From Gavia stellata (lineage: Eukaryota; Chordata; Aves; Gaviiformes; Gaviidae): DNA of 64,000 nt. The stretch is from assembly GCF_030936135.1 (NCBI RefSeq), contig NC_082595.1, positions 24,007,930 to 24,071,929 of the forward strand, written 5' to 3'. Positions 47,521 through 60,100 of this stretch are shown here, in pieces (position 1 is the first letter of the stretch; every line of letters starts with the position of its first letter). The position numbers and the translations under genes were made by a program. The notes under the pieces were generated by a model. It worked only from the letters and a program-made list of their open reading frames with translations. It was not told where the DNA came from and searched no databases.

Positions 47521-49330
47521 ATATATATCTGTATACATACACGTATTTAATATGTATATTGTATACATATATGTGTTAAATGAAATATATATTCAGCCAA
47601 ATAAAAGCAATAAATGAACTAAGTTATTTCCACCTATTTTGCTTATTTCTAAATTGGGAGATTACAAAACAACACATGGCAGCCTATGACACCTGCAGAT
47701 CCCACCCTTTTATTTTTTAATAAGCTGTATACACATTCCCATTCATACACAACTCTAAACAATCCTTAAAAGAAGAAATGAAGGCACTATTGACCCATGG
47801 AAGTATAGCAGAGGTTAAAGCTTTTGATTGCCACTGGACTTCAGGCTCTTCATTCAATATTTACTGCAGTTGTCACTTCTCACACTGAACTTGAAACACT
47901 TACAGGTGTGAAAAGGCTGATAAATGTACAGTTTTTTCAGTAGATGGAGACCAAACAAGAAAGTGTAGGGGAAGAGCACGTTTTTCTGATGACACTGAGT
48001 AATAACCAATGTTGCATTAGAATGCTCTATAATAAAAGTGTCCGCATAGTAAATTAAGACATAAAGAGTTAAACGCCAGAGTGCTCTTGCTGGGTACTGC
48101 AGGGCTCTGCCCTACCTCACAGCTCAGCAGTCATTTTGATGACAACAATTAAAGATTTGAAACTTTCTCCCATAGTTGCAGAGAAATAATTTAAAGGCAG
48201 CTAAGAAATTAAAAGTGAAAGGGTTCAGAAAATGCAAACTAATCTATACTGGAGAAATTAAAACTTGGAATACAGGTATGCTAAAAGAAGCGGGGATAAA
48301 TGTTTTGCCCAGTGGATGGTAAATGCAGGAGATATTAGCAATGTAGAAGCATCGGATTGCATAGAAGGAAATAAAAATCTGTCTCTATTTAAAGTCTCAT
48401 TTAAAACATTGCATGCTGGTTCAGCCACTTCACTACAATGAATAGACTGACAAATTGCAGACAGTTCCAAGAAAATCATCCAGAAAATAATGAATTATCC
48501 AGTAGTAGGAATGGAGACACCTTCCAGGAAAAGTGCAAAGTTCAAGGTATATATTATTAAGCTAAAAATAACTACAGAGACACGATAATGTTTTGCAAAT
48601 ATCTGAGGATGTAACTTCTAGGGATGGAGGGTGAAGGACTTGGAATACAAAAAGAGGTGCGCACCTGAGAAAACGTGGCTGACAGAGTGACCAGCATGAC
48701 CCATTCCTCACAGCAAGGGAGGTGTTGATAGGAGAATGAGACCAGTGATTTGATGAGTGCCAACGAACGGGACATCTGAAACCAAGTGTGTAAGTAGGTG
48801 GGACAAAGCACCAGATGTTAACTATGAGGAAGCCATATGATGCAGCAAGAGTAAGCAGATGGCTAGATAGATCGCCTGTTCTTTACTGTCTGCAGTCTTC
48901 AGTATTAGACCGAATTGTAAAATTCTCTAGCCACCTTTCCCTCAATTACATTGTGAATATAACAACAGAGTCTAATAGTTCTTAAAATATTCCTTGTATC
49001 TTATTTAAGCAAGGTCATTATAAAGGAAAAATATTTGTATGCTCTAATTAGCTAAAACTGCTTGCAGGCAAAACCATACAGTTCCTCAATGTTACTTTCT
49101 GTACTCTACTGACTTTAGTTGCCTACAGAACTTCTTGGGGGCCAGTCAAAGCCTGGCCCCACATCCAGGTGCCTCTCTTCAGTGCATTTGAATGCTCTGT
49201 CAATATTCCTGCAGAGTATCAAGTACTTTTCTTCTTTCAGGTTGTGTAGTGTCTGTTCACACACAAAGACGACTCTCAGATTGTTACTGAAAATCGTAAC
49301 CAAGAAAACTCTCCAAACCAAATGATAGTT
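47521..49330. other. Intergenic, no gene seen
   Basis: It begins with ATATAT/GTATAC-rich bases next to the CR1 truncation point. The rest is AT-rich without recognisable features. Confidence 0.55.
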
Positions 49331-49339
49331 TAGAAAGCT

Positions 49340-49745
49340 GACATTGGTTTATTGCAGCGCTGGGTGCATGGGGGATCTTTCCTCCTAGCATGTACACCCA
49401 GTTGAAATCATGACAGGTATTTAAACAGTTAACAAAGTTAGTTACGCCTACTGGTCCCACCCTTTAGCTAACTATTGGTTAGGATCTTTCTTACTGCATC
49501 TTAAAGATACAGTTCTCTTTTAATTCACTACGCATGCCCAGAGAGTAGGGGGCTTATTTGGGTTGGGGGCTTTTCTAGCTAGGAGGTGTGGTTTTTAGCA
49601 TTATAATGAGGTAGGTCAGCCTTAGGGCACCCATTTGGGGCATTTCACTGACTTTGCTGTTCGGCCAAGTCTCAAGTTTGCATATCAGCCATTATCAGGA
49701 GACCCAGAGGCTGTATCAGGTGCTAGATCTCAGTATACTTTTTGT
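49340..49745 (-). mobile_element. Possible endogenous retrovirus LTR
   Basis: Plus-strand GGTTTATTGCAGCGCTGGGT, then GGGGGATCTTTCCTCCTAGC, resembles the inverted R/U5 zone with an AATAAA signal that recurs in bird ERV LTRs; a GCATGCCCAGAGAGTAGGG segment follows. Borders and coding parts were not identified. The call relies on recall of a recurring motif. Confidence 0.4.
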
Positions 49746-52700
49746 CTCCAGGTAGACAACATTACCATAACCCAATAGAGCTAATCGCCACAGCCAGCCT
49801 GTTTCCAGGAAAACTAATGCATATTTCAGTTTGTGTGATGCAGTATCGTCTTAACTCATCTGTACAAAGTTTGCACAAAGGGGTCTGCTTTTGTCTGCTA
49901 ACTAATTTGTTTAAGTCTTTGGTATCAAGATGGTCCAGTTTTACACATTGGCAAAACCACAACTGTTCATTTTTGTCACATTTATAAATCACAGCTGAAC
50001 TACACAGGTATTAGTGTTCTCAAAAGCCTTGTATCTGTCTTTGAATTGATAATATATTCCATCTTTTGACCTCCAAAGACTTGTTTTTCCCAGTACTATC
50101 TTGAACAGCTCCTGTGTGAGGCTATCTATCCACTGCACATGTTTCCTTTACATTAAGGGTTAGGAAGGGTGCTCCTTCACAAAACTCTGATCTTCATGCG
50201 AGAAACTATAGCAGTTCAGTGCAAACCCTCCCCTCCCCGCCATTGTGCAAGCAGAGCACATAGCCATTCTTTCTAACCCAAGAGCAGTTTTAACATCTTC
50301 CCTTGAAGCCACCCTCTCTCACTAATACTACATCCTCACGAACTGCCAGAGACTGAAGGGAAGGGAATTCCCCATAAGGGGAGAAGAAACGGTGCAGTGG
50401 TGGAGCTCTTCTCCCTCTTGCTTGTGTGAAAGAAAGTGGGACAAGAGAGCACACTATTTAGTTTTGTGCAGCTGCTCTTCCTCTCTGTGGATGTTTTGTG
50501 CAGAATTGCTGCAGAGTTTTGGGGGTGAAAGCAGAATGCCAAATGTCCTGTGCTCTCAGCCACCATACCCTGCAGAGGTATTTGTATGCTGAAATACAGG
50601 TGAGAAGCAACACTTCAAAGCTGCTGCTTCTGTGTCTCCCATGTAGCTACTATTCAATAGCCCCTAATGGAGCTTCTCACAGGATAGCCGCAATTGAATT
50701 TAGATCTGTCTGTAATACGGACAAAGGCAAGATATCTTCCATCTTCCTCATAGGAAAGATCCTAACAGATCTCTAGTGTCTGTAATGTTGGAATGGGGCA
50801 CATTTTCCAAAATCTGCTGCTGACAAATACATCCCATGAAGGAGGTTTTCTGAGAATTGCCACAAGAATGATCAACTATATCCTTTTGTTCGTTCTGTAG
50901 AAAGCAGAAGCTTAGCTTTCGGACCGCTGTCTTGCCTCAGGACTGAGTTTAGAGCTAAGCAGTCAGCACATGTAGCATTTAATATGAAGATGGAAAGAAC
51001 AAAAACTCAGAATGTAATGCAGAGGCAGCAATTTCCCCTCATTTTATAGATCTGGCCTGCTCAGCAGCGTGCAGGGCCAGTAACTGAACTTTGAGAAATA
51101 CTAAAGAACCAAATGGTCCTACAATGTGGGGAATATCTGCAGTGCAGCACATTTTGCCATGTTCTTGACATACAACGCCCCTGGTGACTCTTTGCAAGGC
51201 CTGTGTAGAGAACCCTGCATTGGTTTGTGTCAGCACAGAGCCTCACTTACCAACACAGAGACAATTCTCTCCCACTTTTCTGAATTTCTGGGATAGCATC
51301 AAGGTGTCTAACCTGGACTGAGAATCAGTTACTTAAGGCTTTTCTTTAGTAACACCATCTTACTTGTCACCTACCAAAGCTTGCTTGACTCATACAAAAT
51401 AATGACTTGACCTTATTAACCATTTTCACCATGTCGCTGAACATATGCAGGGTGATAAGGGTAAAAGGCACCACTGGAATCTTCTCTGACCTCCTCCGGT
51501 AGCACCTTCTCTTTAGCAGAGTGCCTAAGACTGTCCTAAGTGGTTTGGGTGGTTTTTCTAACTCATACTACTATTTTAGTGTTCTCTAGCAAAAAGGCTC
51601 CCAAGGTGTGGCACACAAACTTTTTTACAAGTGTTTTTTAAAGGAAAAATCAGCTTACGTGGCAGCAGTAGTGGATTCCAAGTCTGCTGTGTGCTGACTC
51701 TTGTCTGAACAAGGACAAATACCTCCATGTTAACAGCGACTGCGTGATGTGGGAAGGACTGCCTGATGGCAGATAACTACCTGACCACAAGGGAAGCACA
51801 TTTATAAAGGTCTTTACTCATTAATCACTTCCTGAATATTAGATAAACACTTTCACAACAGCAAGTACAGCTAGTCAACAGAATTTCACTGCTGTACATA
51901 GTACATTCAACGGCTCCTCTCAAAATGCCTCCAGCAGCAACCCAGGTGGTATCTGAACCTGCACTTGCAGCTCAGGATGGTGGAACAAGGAAAGATAAGG
52001 GGAAAGAATAAGATAAAGCACAGGGTATTGGTGAAACCTAATGAGCTTTAGGTAGGCGAGTGGATTAGGTCAGGGGCATCAGTAGATGGGCAGAGGCGAA
52101 AGGTTGGGATCTGAGTGAGGTGCGTTACCCAGACAGGAAAGTAGAGCGTCTGAGGGTAGATACACCAGTTTGTAGGAGCAGGACATGCAGCAGAAGGATG
52201 TCAATACATGGATCTAAGGATCTAATGAAGGGAAAAGAATGCACTAGGAGGGAAGAGACAGACAGGAGGGGAAACAAACTTCTGACCCATTTATATGGTC
52301 TGGAAAACAGTATTCTGATAATATCTACCAACGCTGACAAATTAAGTTTGAGACCTCCATGCCCCAGTTCACTATTGATTTGCAAATTATGTGCAATTGA
52401 AAGCTCAGTGTACTTTTCATAATGCAGGCTATGTAGTTGCCTACATAGAAACTGTAAGTGAAGCAATGGGAGAGAGTTACGGGCAAAACACAGGGCAAGT
52501 AACAGGGTGAGGTATAGTAGCTCCTTGCTAGGCTCAGAAACTGTGTCTGAGCTCCCTCTAGTGAATTGTTTTGGTTTTCTACGCTCAAAGATCACTACCA
52601 GCTACCATATACATATTGATTGAATAACTAAATTCAAACCCAAATACTTTTAAAACAAATAAACAGGCAAAGGATCTTTGTACCTGTCCTGTAACAGTAC

Positions 52701-53845
52701 ACATCAATTCTGCTTCACAAAGCTAAGTTCTTCTTTTCAGAAGTTTCCAGAAAAGTAAAAAAGAACAAATGCAGTTTTAATGGTGTTAGAGACAAATTGA
52801 AGACTTGCAAAACAAAAGCAGCAGGCTTGTGTACCTTCCTACTGCAGGTAACATAAATATTTTCTAAAACACAGAAGGGAGTGTGGTAGAGGGCTTTTGC
52901 CATCATAAATGCAAAACAACTGTCAGAAATAAGTCTGGCACACAGATCAGTTCACTTGATATGGAATAAGCAAATGGGTGAATCACTAACTTCTTTTAAA
53001 ATTCAGACTGCTCAGTTTTCTGCATGACAAATGAACTCTAAAACGTGGCCACTGTAAGCCTAAAAAGGAGATTGTACAATTCATTTAAGTGTCAGGATTT
53101 GGGGTCCTCCCCCAAACCGTCCCCTTTGCAAACTTTAAAAAATGTTTAAAATTGTTCCATTTTTAAACAGACATAAAAAACCACCATCTGGCCTGCGGCT
53201 ATGAAAACACAAAAGAGGCATATAACCAAGTTAATGGTAGCATGCCAGGGCCTCGTTAAAAAAACAACACATCACTAAGACAAAGTAAGTGCTGATGGAG
53301 CACCATCAAAGCTCTTTAATGGGCCTGGAGACAGAGTGGCCTTACATTTCATTATATACCTAACAGCCATACCTGCCCCCACAGAAGAAAGGTTATTTCT
53401 AATGATCACTCTCTTATGTCTTACAATGGCTCCACACCTGTGGTAAGTATTAAGAGCTCTAGTTGTCCTTCTTGCCTCTTAATGTTTTTATAGAACACAC
53501 TGGAATTTGACTTGTTATGAAAAATGACCCATCTTCTTTATAGGGATAAATAACAAGATCCAGCAGGTGAAGCTGAAACTGAAACTAGGCCATTTTAGCT
53601 TAAAAATAACTCATTAGGATTTAAGCATGTAAGTGCCCTGAAAACAGGCCATAGATGCTCATCAGAATTACCAGCTAAAAACAGATGCTAAACCTGCACG
53701 TCTGGTTCAGAGAACATTACAAATAACCTGAAATTTACTCCCAAGCATTAATGAGATAAATTGACCATCACATGGTTGTGCACCGAAATCAGCCAAGGCA
53801 GAGAAATCACCGAGCATTGCTTAGATCTGAGGAACTGGCTTGTGC
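49746..53845. other. Intergenic, no gene seen
   Basis: The longest open frame (52595-52125, minus strand) has no recognisable motif and ordinary composition. I saw no repeats or splice-bounded exons that I would support. Confidence 0.5.
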
Positions 53846-53849
53846 TGTC

Positions 53850-54200
53850 AGCAGCCATTACAGCCACCCGATGTGGACGGTTTTTCCTCTCGTTAACGCG
53901 TCAATGCTTTCCCGTATTTCTATGTATGTGAGCGATTCGTAACACACGCAGGCAGAAACAAGGACTATCGTTGCTTCAAGGAGTTTTGCTTCAGCTGCAG
54001 CCATCAGTCTGCATCGCTGAACACAAGACATCTCTTCTCGCTCGCACGGCCCCCCTGCGCAATGATCCGGGGGGACGCGGCCGCGGCGCCCCATGGATGA
54101 GCCCCGCTGCCGCCGAGCCAGCAGGCGGCACCGCTGGCTTCCGCCATTGACCCTTTACATGCTCGGCTGACGCTGGTGCGGGGACCGCACGTACGTGCTC
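53850..54200. promoter_or_regulatory. Orphan CpG-rich patch
   Basis: About 350 bases with many CpGs (GTTAACGCG, CTCGCTCGCACGG, GGGGGGACGCGGCCGCGGCG, GCTGCCGCCGAGCC) in AT-rich surroundings. It contains a NotI-type GCGGCCGC. This looks like a CpG-island promoter or a first exon, but no coding exon is visible. The minus-strand frame at 54094-53858 is open but resembles no known family. Confidence 0.4.
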
Positions 54201-54209
54201 TGTCCTGTT

Positions 54210-54270
54210 ACAGAATCACAGAATCACTACGGTTGGAAAAGACCTGTAAGATCATCAAGTCCAACCTGGG
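54210..54270 (-). mobile_element. Short CR1 LINE 3' tail
   Basis: ACAGAATCACAGAATCACTA, then GGTTGGAAAAGACCTGTAAG and ATCATCAAGTCCAACC: the inverted CR1 3' end, followed by a 27-base A-rich run. Confidence 0.9.
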
Positions 54271-54463
54271 GAAAAAAAAAAAAAATTAAAAAAAAAAAAT
54301 TATCTATATTATCCTGTTGAGGATAGCTTTCCGTCTTTAGCGTCAGGACTGCAGAGCTGTTGTTACCTCTTGTGATGTAGGTAGGAAGGGAATAGGAAAA
54401 ATCCAAAGAAGGGCAAAGTGTGTAAAAAGTTCTCTTTTTGAAGCAGCAGTCTGGAAAGTACTT

Positions 54464-54518
54464 AACAGAATCACAGAATCATTAAGGTTCGAAAAGACCT
54501 ATAAGATCATCAAGTACA
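54464..54518 (-). mobile_element. Short CR1 LINE 3' tail
   Basis: ACAGAATCACAGAATCATTA, then GGTTCGAAAAGACCTATAAG and ATCATCAAGTA: a second inverted CR1 terminus about 200 bases from the first, likely an independent insertion. Confidence 0.88.
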
Positions 54519-55584
54519 GAGGTCAACATTTGTTTTGAAATAAAAATCTGGATGCTCGTTTGGTTTTGAGGTGTCAGCTTAAAACCAAGTGCTGGCGTTT
54601 TACTCCTTATCGGTGTTCTCAGAGACTACAGTTAACTTTCTTTTGTAGGAGTTGTCAGTACTCTCTGCTCTCAAATCATCAGCCCCCACACATGCCCTGT
54701 TTTCTGTCTCTTGAAGGGACAGCAGAGAAGAGGGAAGGAATGAAAGTGAAAATAATAATTTCTGCCAAAAAGAAGACTGAAGGTGTACACACAACTAGAC
54801 TAAACGCAATGAGAAGGCACTGTTATATCTAGCCTCTTCCTTAAACAAGATTGTCTCTACCTTTTCCCTCTGTCTTCCTCCAGTTCCTGGAAGCCATTGA
54901 GCTGTGCCCAGAGCTCACTCTCTCTGTCTCCATCCTCCACTTGTGTCCCCTTCTAATTTGCTTCCTCTTTGCATTCTGTCTGGTGCACCTGAAAGTGCCA
55001 CATTTGCAGACAGAACATGGAACACATGACCTCACACAGTTACCCACATTTTACTGATGGACAAGGAGGGACAGGACATCTCCTCAGTTTGACGTGGCAA
55101 CATATTACCAAGAATTCGTTTTGATTCTGCACAAGTGTCTTTCAAAAATGGGACGCACAAATTTTTGCTTGCAAATAACTAAAAAGTCCTCATGTGTGCA
55201 TGGCAGTTGTCTTCCTCAGATAGCACTTGGAGGATCTCCCAAGGACTTTGGGGTTAGGGTTTGATGGAAGACATCTTAATAACCTCTTAATCTTTGCCGT
55301 ATATGTTTTGCTGGCTGATTGATTTAACACTATTTTATAGATATAAACAAGTAATATCTGTGTACATTGTAATGGACAATAAATACTGACCCTGGAATAT
55401 TCTAATACAATGAATAGGTAGTAAAAACAATCAAACTAATGTAGTGAAATGAGGCTTTTTATATTTAACTTGTAGTTTCTGAGTCTTCAAGCTTATTAAA
55501 GTATTTGTTTCTCCATAGCCACAAGGGAAAGAAATTTTTCTATTAAAAATTCAGATTCTTGTAAGAATATACACCCATTAGTCG

Positions 55585-57106
55585 AGACTAACCCAGCCAA
55601 ATGTACTGAGGGAGCTGGCGGAGGAGCTTGCCAAGCCACTCTCCATCATCTATCAACAGTCCTGGTTAACAGGGGAGGTCCCAGATGACTGGAGGCTTGA
55701 CAGTGTGACACCCACCTACAAGGGGGGCTGGAAGGAGGATCCAGGAACTACAGGCCTGTCAGCCTGACCTCGGTGCCGGGGAAGATTAGGGAGCGGTTCA
55801 TCTTGAGGGCGCTCACAGGGCATGTGCGGGACAACCAAGGGATCAGGCCCAGCCAGCACGGGTTCATGAGAGGCAGGTCCTGCTTGACCAACCTGATCTC
55901 CTTCTATGACCAGGTGACCCGACTAGTGGATGAGGGAAAAGCTATGGGTGTTGTCTACCTGGACTTTAGTAAAGTCTTCGACGCTGTTTCCCACAGTATT
56001 CTCCTGGAGAAGATGGTGACTCGTGGCTTAGACAGGTGCACTCTTCACTGGGTTAAAAACTGGCTGGACGGCCAAGCCCAAAGAGTTGTGGTGAATGGAG
56101 TCAAATCCAGTTGGCGGCCGGTCACAAGCAGAGTCCCCCAGGGCTCAGTTTTGGGGTCGGTCTCATTTAATGTCTTTATCGATGATCTGGATGAGGGGAT
56201 TGAGTGCACCCTCAGCAAGTTTGCAGACGACACCAAGTTGGGCGGGAGTGTTGGTCTGCTCGAGGATAGGAAGGCTCTGCAGAGGGATCTGGACAGGCTG
56301 GATCGATGGGCTGAGGCCAATTGTATGAGGTTCAACAAGGCCAAGTGCCAGGTCCTGCACTTTGGCCACAACAACCCCAGGCAACACTACGGCTTGGGGA
56401 AGACTGGTTGGAAAGCTGCCCTGCAGAAAAGGACCTGTGGGACTTAGTCGAGGTCCGACTGAATATGAGCCAGCAGTGTGCCCAGGTGGCCAAGAAGGCC
56501 AACGGCATCCTGGCCTGTATCAGAAATGGTGTGGCCAGCAGGAGCAGGGAGGTGATCGTGCCCCTGTACTCGGCACTGGTGAGGCCGCACCTCGAATACT
56601 GTGTTCAGTTTTGGGCCCCTCACTACAAGAAAGACATTGAGGTGCTGGAGCGTGTCCAGAGAAGGGCGATGAAGCTGGTGAGGGGTCTGGAACACAAGTC
56701 TTATGAGGAGCGGCTGAGGGAACTGGGGTTGTTCAGCCTGGAGGAGAGGAGGCTGAGGGGAGACCTCATCGCTCTCTACAATTGCCTGAAAGGGGGTTGC
56801 AGAGAGGTGGGTGTTGGTCTCTTCTCCCAAGTGACTAGTGATAGGACAGGAAGAAATGGCCTCAAGTTGTGCCAGGGGGGGTTCAGGCTGGATATTAGGA
56901 AAAATTTCTTTACTGAGAGAGTGGTCAGGCATTGGAACGGGCTGCCCAGGGAGATGGTGGAGTCAACCTCACTGGAGGTGTTCAAGGAACGTGTGGACAT
57001 GGCATTGCGGGACATGGTTTAGTGGGCGTGGTGGTGTTGGGTTGATGGTTGAAGTTGATGATCATACAGGTCTTTTCCAACCTTAATGATTCTGTGATTC
57101 TGTGAC
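55585..57106 (+). mobile_element. CR1 LINE with reverse transcriptase region
   Basis: 5'-truncated CR1 of about 1.5 kb. The frame at 55773-56447 carries reverse transcriptase motifs: [13 protein letters not shown] (motif A), PQGSVLG (motif B) and FADDTK (motif C, the usual Y-A-D-D as F-A-D-D). A frameshift near 56400 moves coding to the frame at 56321-57022, with [38 protein letters not shown] and [18 protein letters not shown]. The 3' end is TTTTCCAACCTTAATGATTC and TGATTCTGTG. The break and missing 5' part make it unable to move on its own. Confidence 0.97.
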
Positions 57107-57109
57107 TAC

Positions 57110-60100
57110 AAAAATACTGTTGGATCTGGGATAAAACATGAAGAGTTGGAAATACAACACACACAGGAGGCCTTCAGCTCTGATTATCTGTCTCCTAGAA
57201 GCAAATGATTGCATAAAATGCCTGAAAACTCAACTAACATATTGTGTAATTGCTGAGCAGCAGGTAAGGATTCTGGACTGCAAAAAGGATGTCCCTAAAT
57301 GACCTTTACAAATATGGCCCACGAAGAGTTTCTCTCTCATTTAAATCCAAAAGCCGTAGCTGCAACGTTTTATTCCCTCCCATTCCCCTGGGCCCTTTTG
57401 CTTTCTCCCAGGCTGAGCTAGCTTCACTATTAAACACAGCTGCCTCTCTCCCACACTCACATAGCTCCCTACAGCAGCCAAACAGAATGGCAAAGGACTC
57501 TGGTGCATATGGATGGCACAGAGGTCTCCATAGACTGTTTCTAAAAACATGCTTAGAAGGGAAAACAGCAGAAACATTTGTAATGAACACGTTATCACCG
57601 AGCAGCTCCAGGAATGTTGCTCTGTGGATCTTGCCACCCTAGAAACCTCCCAGAGGCACTTAGGGAATTTGTCCAAGATTCCACTAAACTTCTGGCCAAG
57701 CAGCGATACCTTGGACCTGCATCCAAATCTCAAGCATAGTCAAAAGAAGTTGAATTTACCTTAAGTCCACTGGAATATATAACTAGTTAGAATTTTGTTT
57801 TCCTTACCTACACTAGAGGTTTATGCTGGCTTAGCTGTCCAGGAAATTAGTCATGCATTGATGGAACTGGGGCAAATTCCCATTATAGGTGGAATCAAAA
57901 AAGTCATAGCCATCACCCCTCACAGCTGCAACCTCTTGTCCAAGGTCAGTTGGATCCAGCTCCTCCCCAAAACCTGTCAGAAGTTGGACAAATTGCCAGG
58001 AAGCTTTGAGAGAACTAATTGCTCCTCCCAGGGCTGCCAAAATGAGAACAAGCAAGCAAGAATCAGTCACCTAGAGGGGATGGCAGGACAGGCAGGGAGC
58101 TAGCAAGAATCACTCAGATAACCTGCTTTTCTGTCGTCTTCCACTTTTAAAAAGGGACACTCATTCTGCATAGTGTAGCAGAACCAATTACACAACATAG
58201 GTTTCAAACCTCTAATTACAGTGGATGCTTTTGCCTCAGTATTGCTGGAGGGAAATATTCATGCAATGAAGCCATGGTATCTGTGACAACATCATATGCC
58301 ATGTTGATCAAATACTAGTTCATGGCTAAATTTTAGTGTCACCCTTTCTGTTTGTAGTTACACTGTATAATTAAAAAAGAATCAAACAAAATGTTTTCAT
58401 ATGAAACAAGAAACTCAATAAGCAAAATATTGTAATAGTTATTAATGATCTATAGTGTATATATCTTCAAAAACTCTAATTATTTTAAGGGCCAAAGGAT
58501 GAAACTTCTGATAATGAATAGTCTAATCTTTCATAAGTGGAACTAGGTCAACAACAAATTAAATTACCCAGCCAGCATGAAAAAGATGAATTGCAGGAAA
58601 ATTAAAAACTCCTATTAAAATACATTTCCAACCTCTCTTGCTAACCCACCTGGAAGGGAAAAAACAGTAATATCAGGATGTCAGTGTCATGAAAAGGAAC
58701 TAGGCAGCGTCATACTGCTTTCCAGTTTCTGAACTGCAGTGTTACAAGAATCGAAGAGATAAAATTTACGCCAGGATAGTAAGATACAGAAATAACATGA
58801 AAGTTATAGCAGCCATTTAGGGAATTCTTTCAGTATGTCTTTTGTTGAAAAAATATGAGATATATAGATTGACATTAATTCATGTTGGTGTCAAATCATA
58901 ACAGTAAGGCCTTTTTCTTTTTTTTAGCACTTTTTGGTTTTTTTAAGTCAAGAGTGTCTCAAAGCATTTTACTAGTTTTAGGTAGGTGTCAAATCTGTTG
59001 GAAATGAAATTCCTCTACAGGTCTGCACTGCAATGGTGGGAGGGAAATTAAGCACCCTTAAGCCCTGTCAAAGTATGGGTCAGAAGTGCAGCGCTTGGGG
59101 AGCAGGGCTGCTTTTATGCTGGTATTCCCTGTAGGTAAGAACAACGTACCTGGGAGGTGGAAGAAGGGGGAGCAAGGTCTGTCTGTGTACTCAGTATTCA
59201 GTGGCTCTGGTTTATGGAGATGTGGACATATACTATAAGTAAAGCATATCCAGAAGCCTCATGATATCAGGACCTGTGCACTGCCAAGTAGTATGTCACC
59301 TCATGTGCTTTAAACACTAATTATAATAGTAACAAAATGGATACCTCCAGGATTAGAAGATCAATAACAGATCCGCACAAGAATCTCTGTGCAAGAACAG
59401 TTGTGAGAATATAAAATCTGGCTTTTCTCTAGCTGGAGATGTTGTTGCAAGGCTATCAAAAGGCTTTTTCACATTTTGCTATGATTTTGTTTTGGAAGAA
59501 AATAGCCTAATACTCAAAGTGTTCTGTTTTTGATGGAGCTGCATATTTTAAGGTAATGCAACTCCGTTGCTGCTTCTCTGAAGAGTACTATTTATTAAGA
59601 TTGTAAAGTCAATGCCTCAAATCCCAGAAATAAGGCTGCTTGTACTTTGTGATTTAGGCTTTTAGTTACCTATGTATTATGAAGTTGTCTTTAATTACAT
59701 TAACATATCCTGTTGTTTCCAAGGATTCCTGTTTATGCAGTCACTGGAAAGCTATCCACTGTTCTTTTTGCCTTTCTTACTCAATGAGCGGATTCAGGTC
59801 TTAGTTAAAATGCCTCCTCCCCATCAGGTTCTGCTTATGAAACTATTCAATTGAAGTGACAGATTAGCAGTAATTTAACTACAGTGTTTGAAGGCTTTCT
59901 TGTAAATATTGAGGTATTACTTTAAAAAGATGGAAGACTTGATCTCTGCCAACAAGTTTGCGTAATTTGAGAGAAGGCTGCTCTACAATTCACATTAAAT
60001 TAGTGCAAGTTGGGCCAAGTACAGATATCATGTATGGGCCATTTGTTGGTTTGGAGACGATTTTGAAATTCAAATGTAGCTACACTGGAAATTTGCAGTA

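Noticed and set aside
47169-47579. Plus-strand frame of 136 codons
   Set aside because: It is the reverse strand of the CR1 ORF2 fragment at 46755-47520.
52125-52595. Minus-strand frame of 156 codons
   Set aside because: Leucine- and serine-rich with no recognisable motif, no supporting splice sites or codon pattern.
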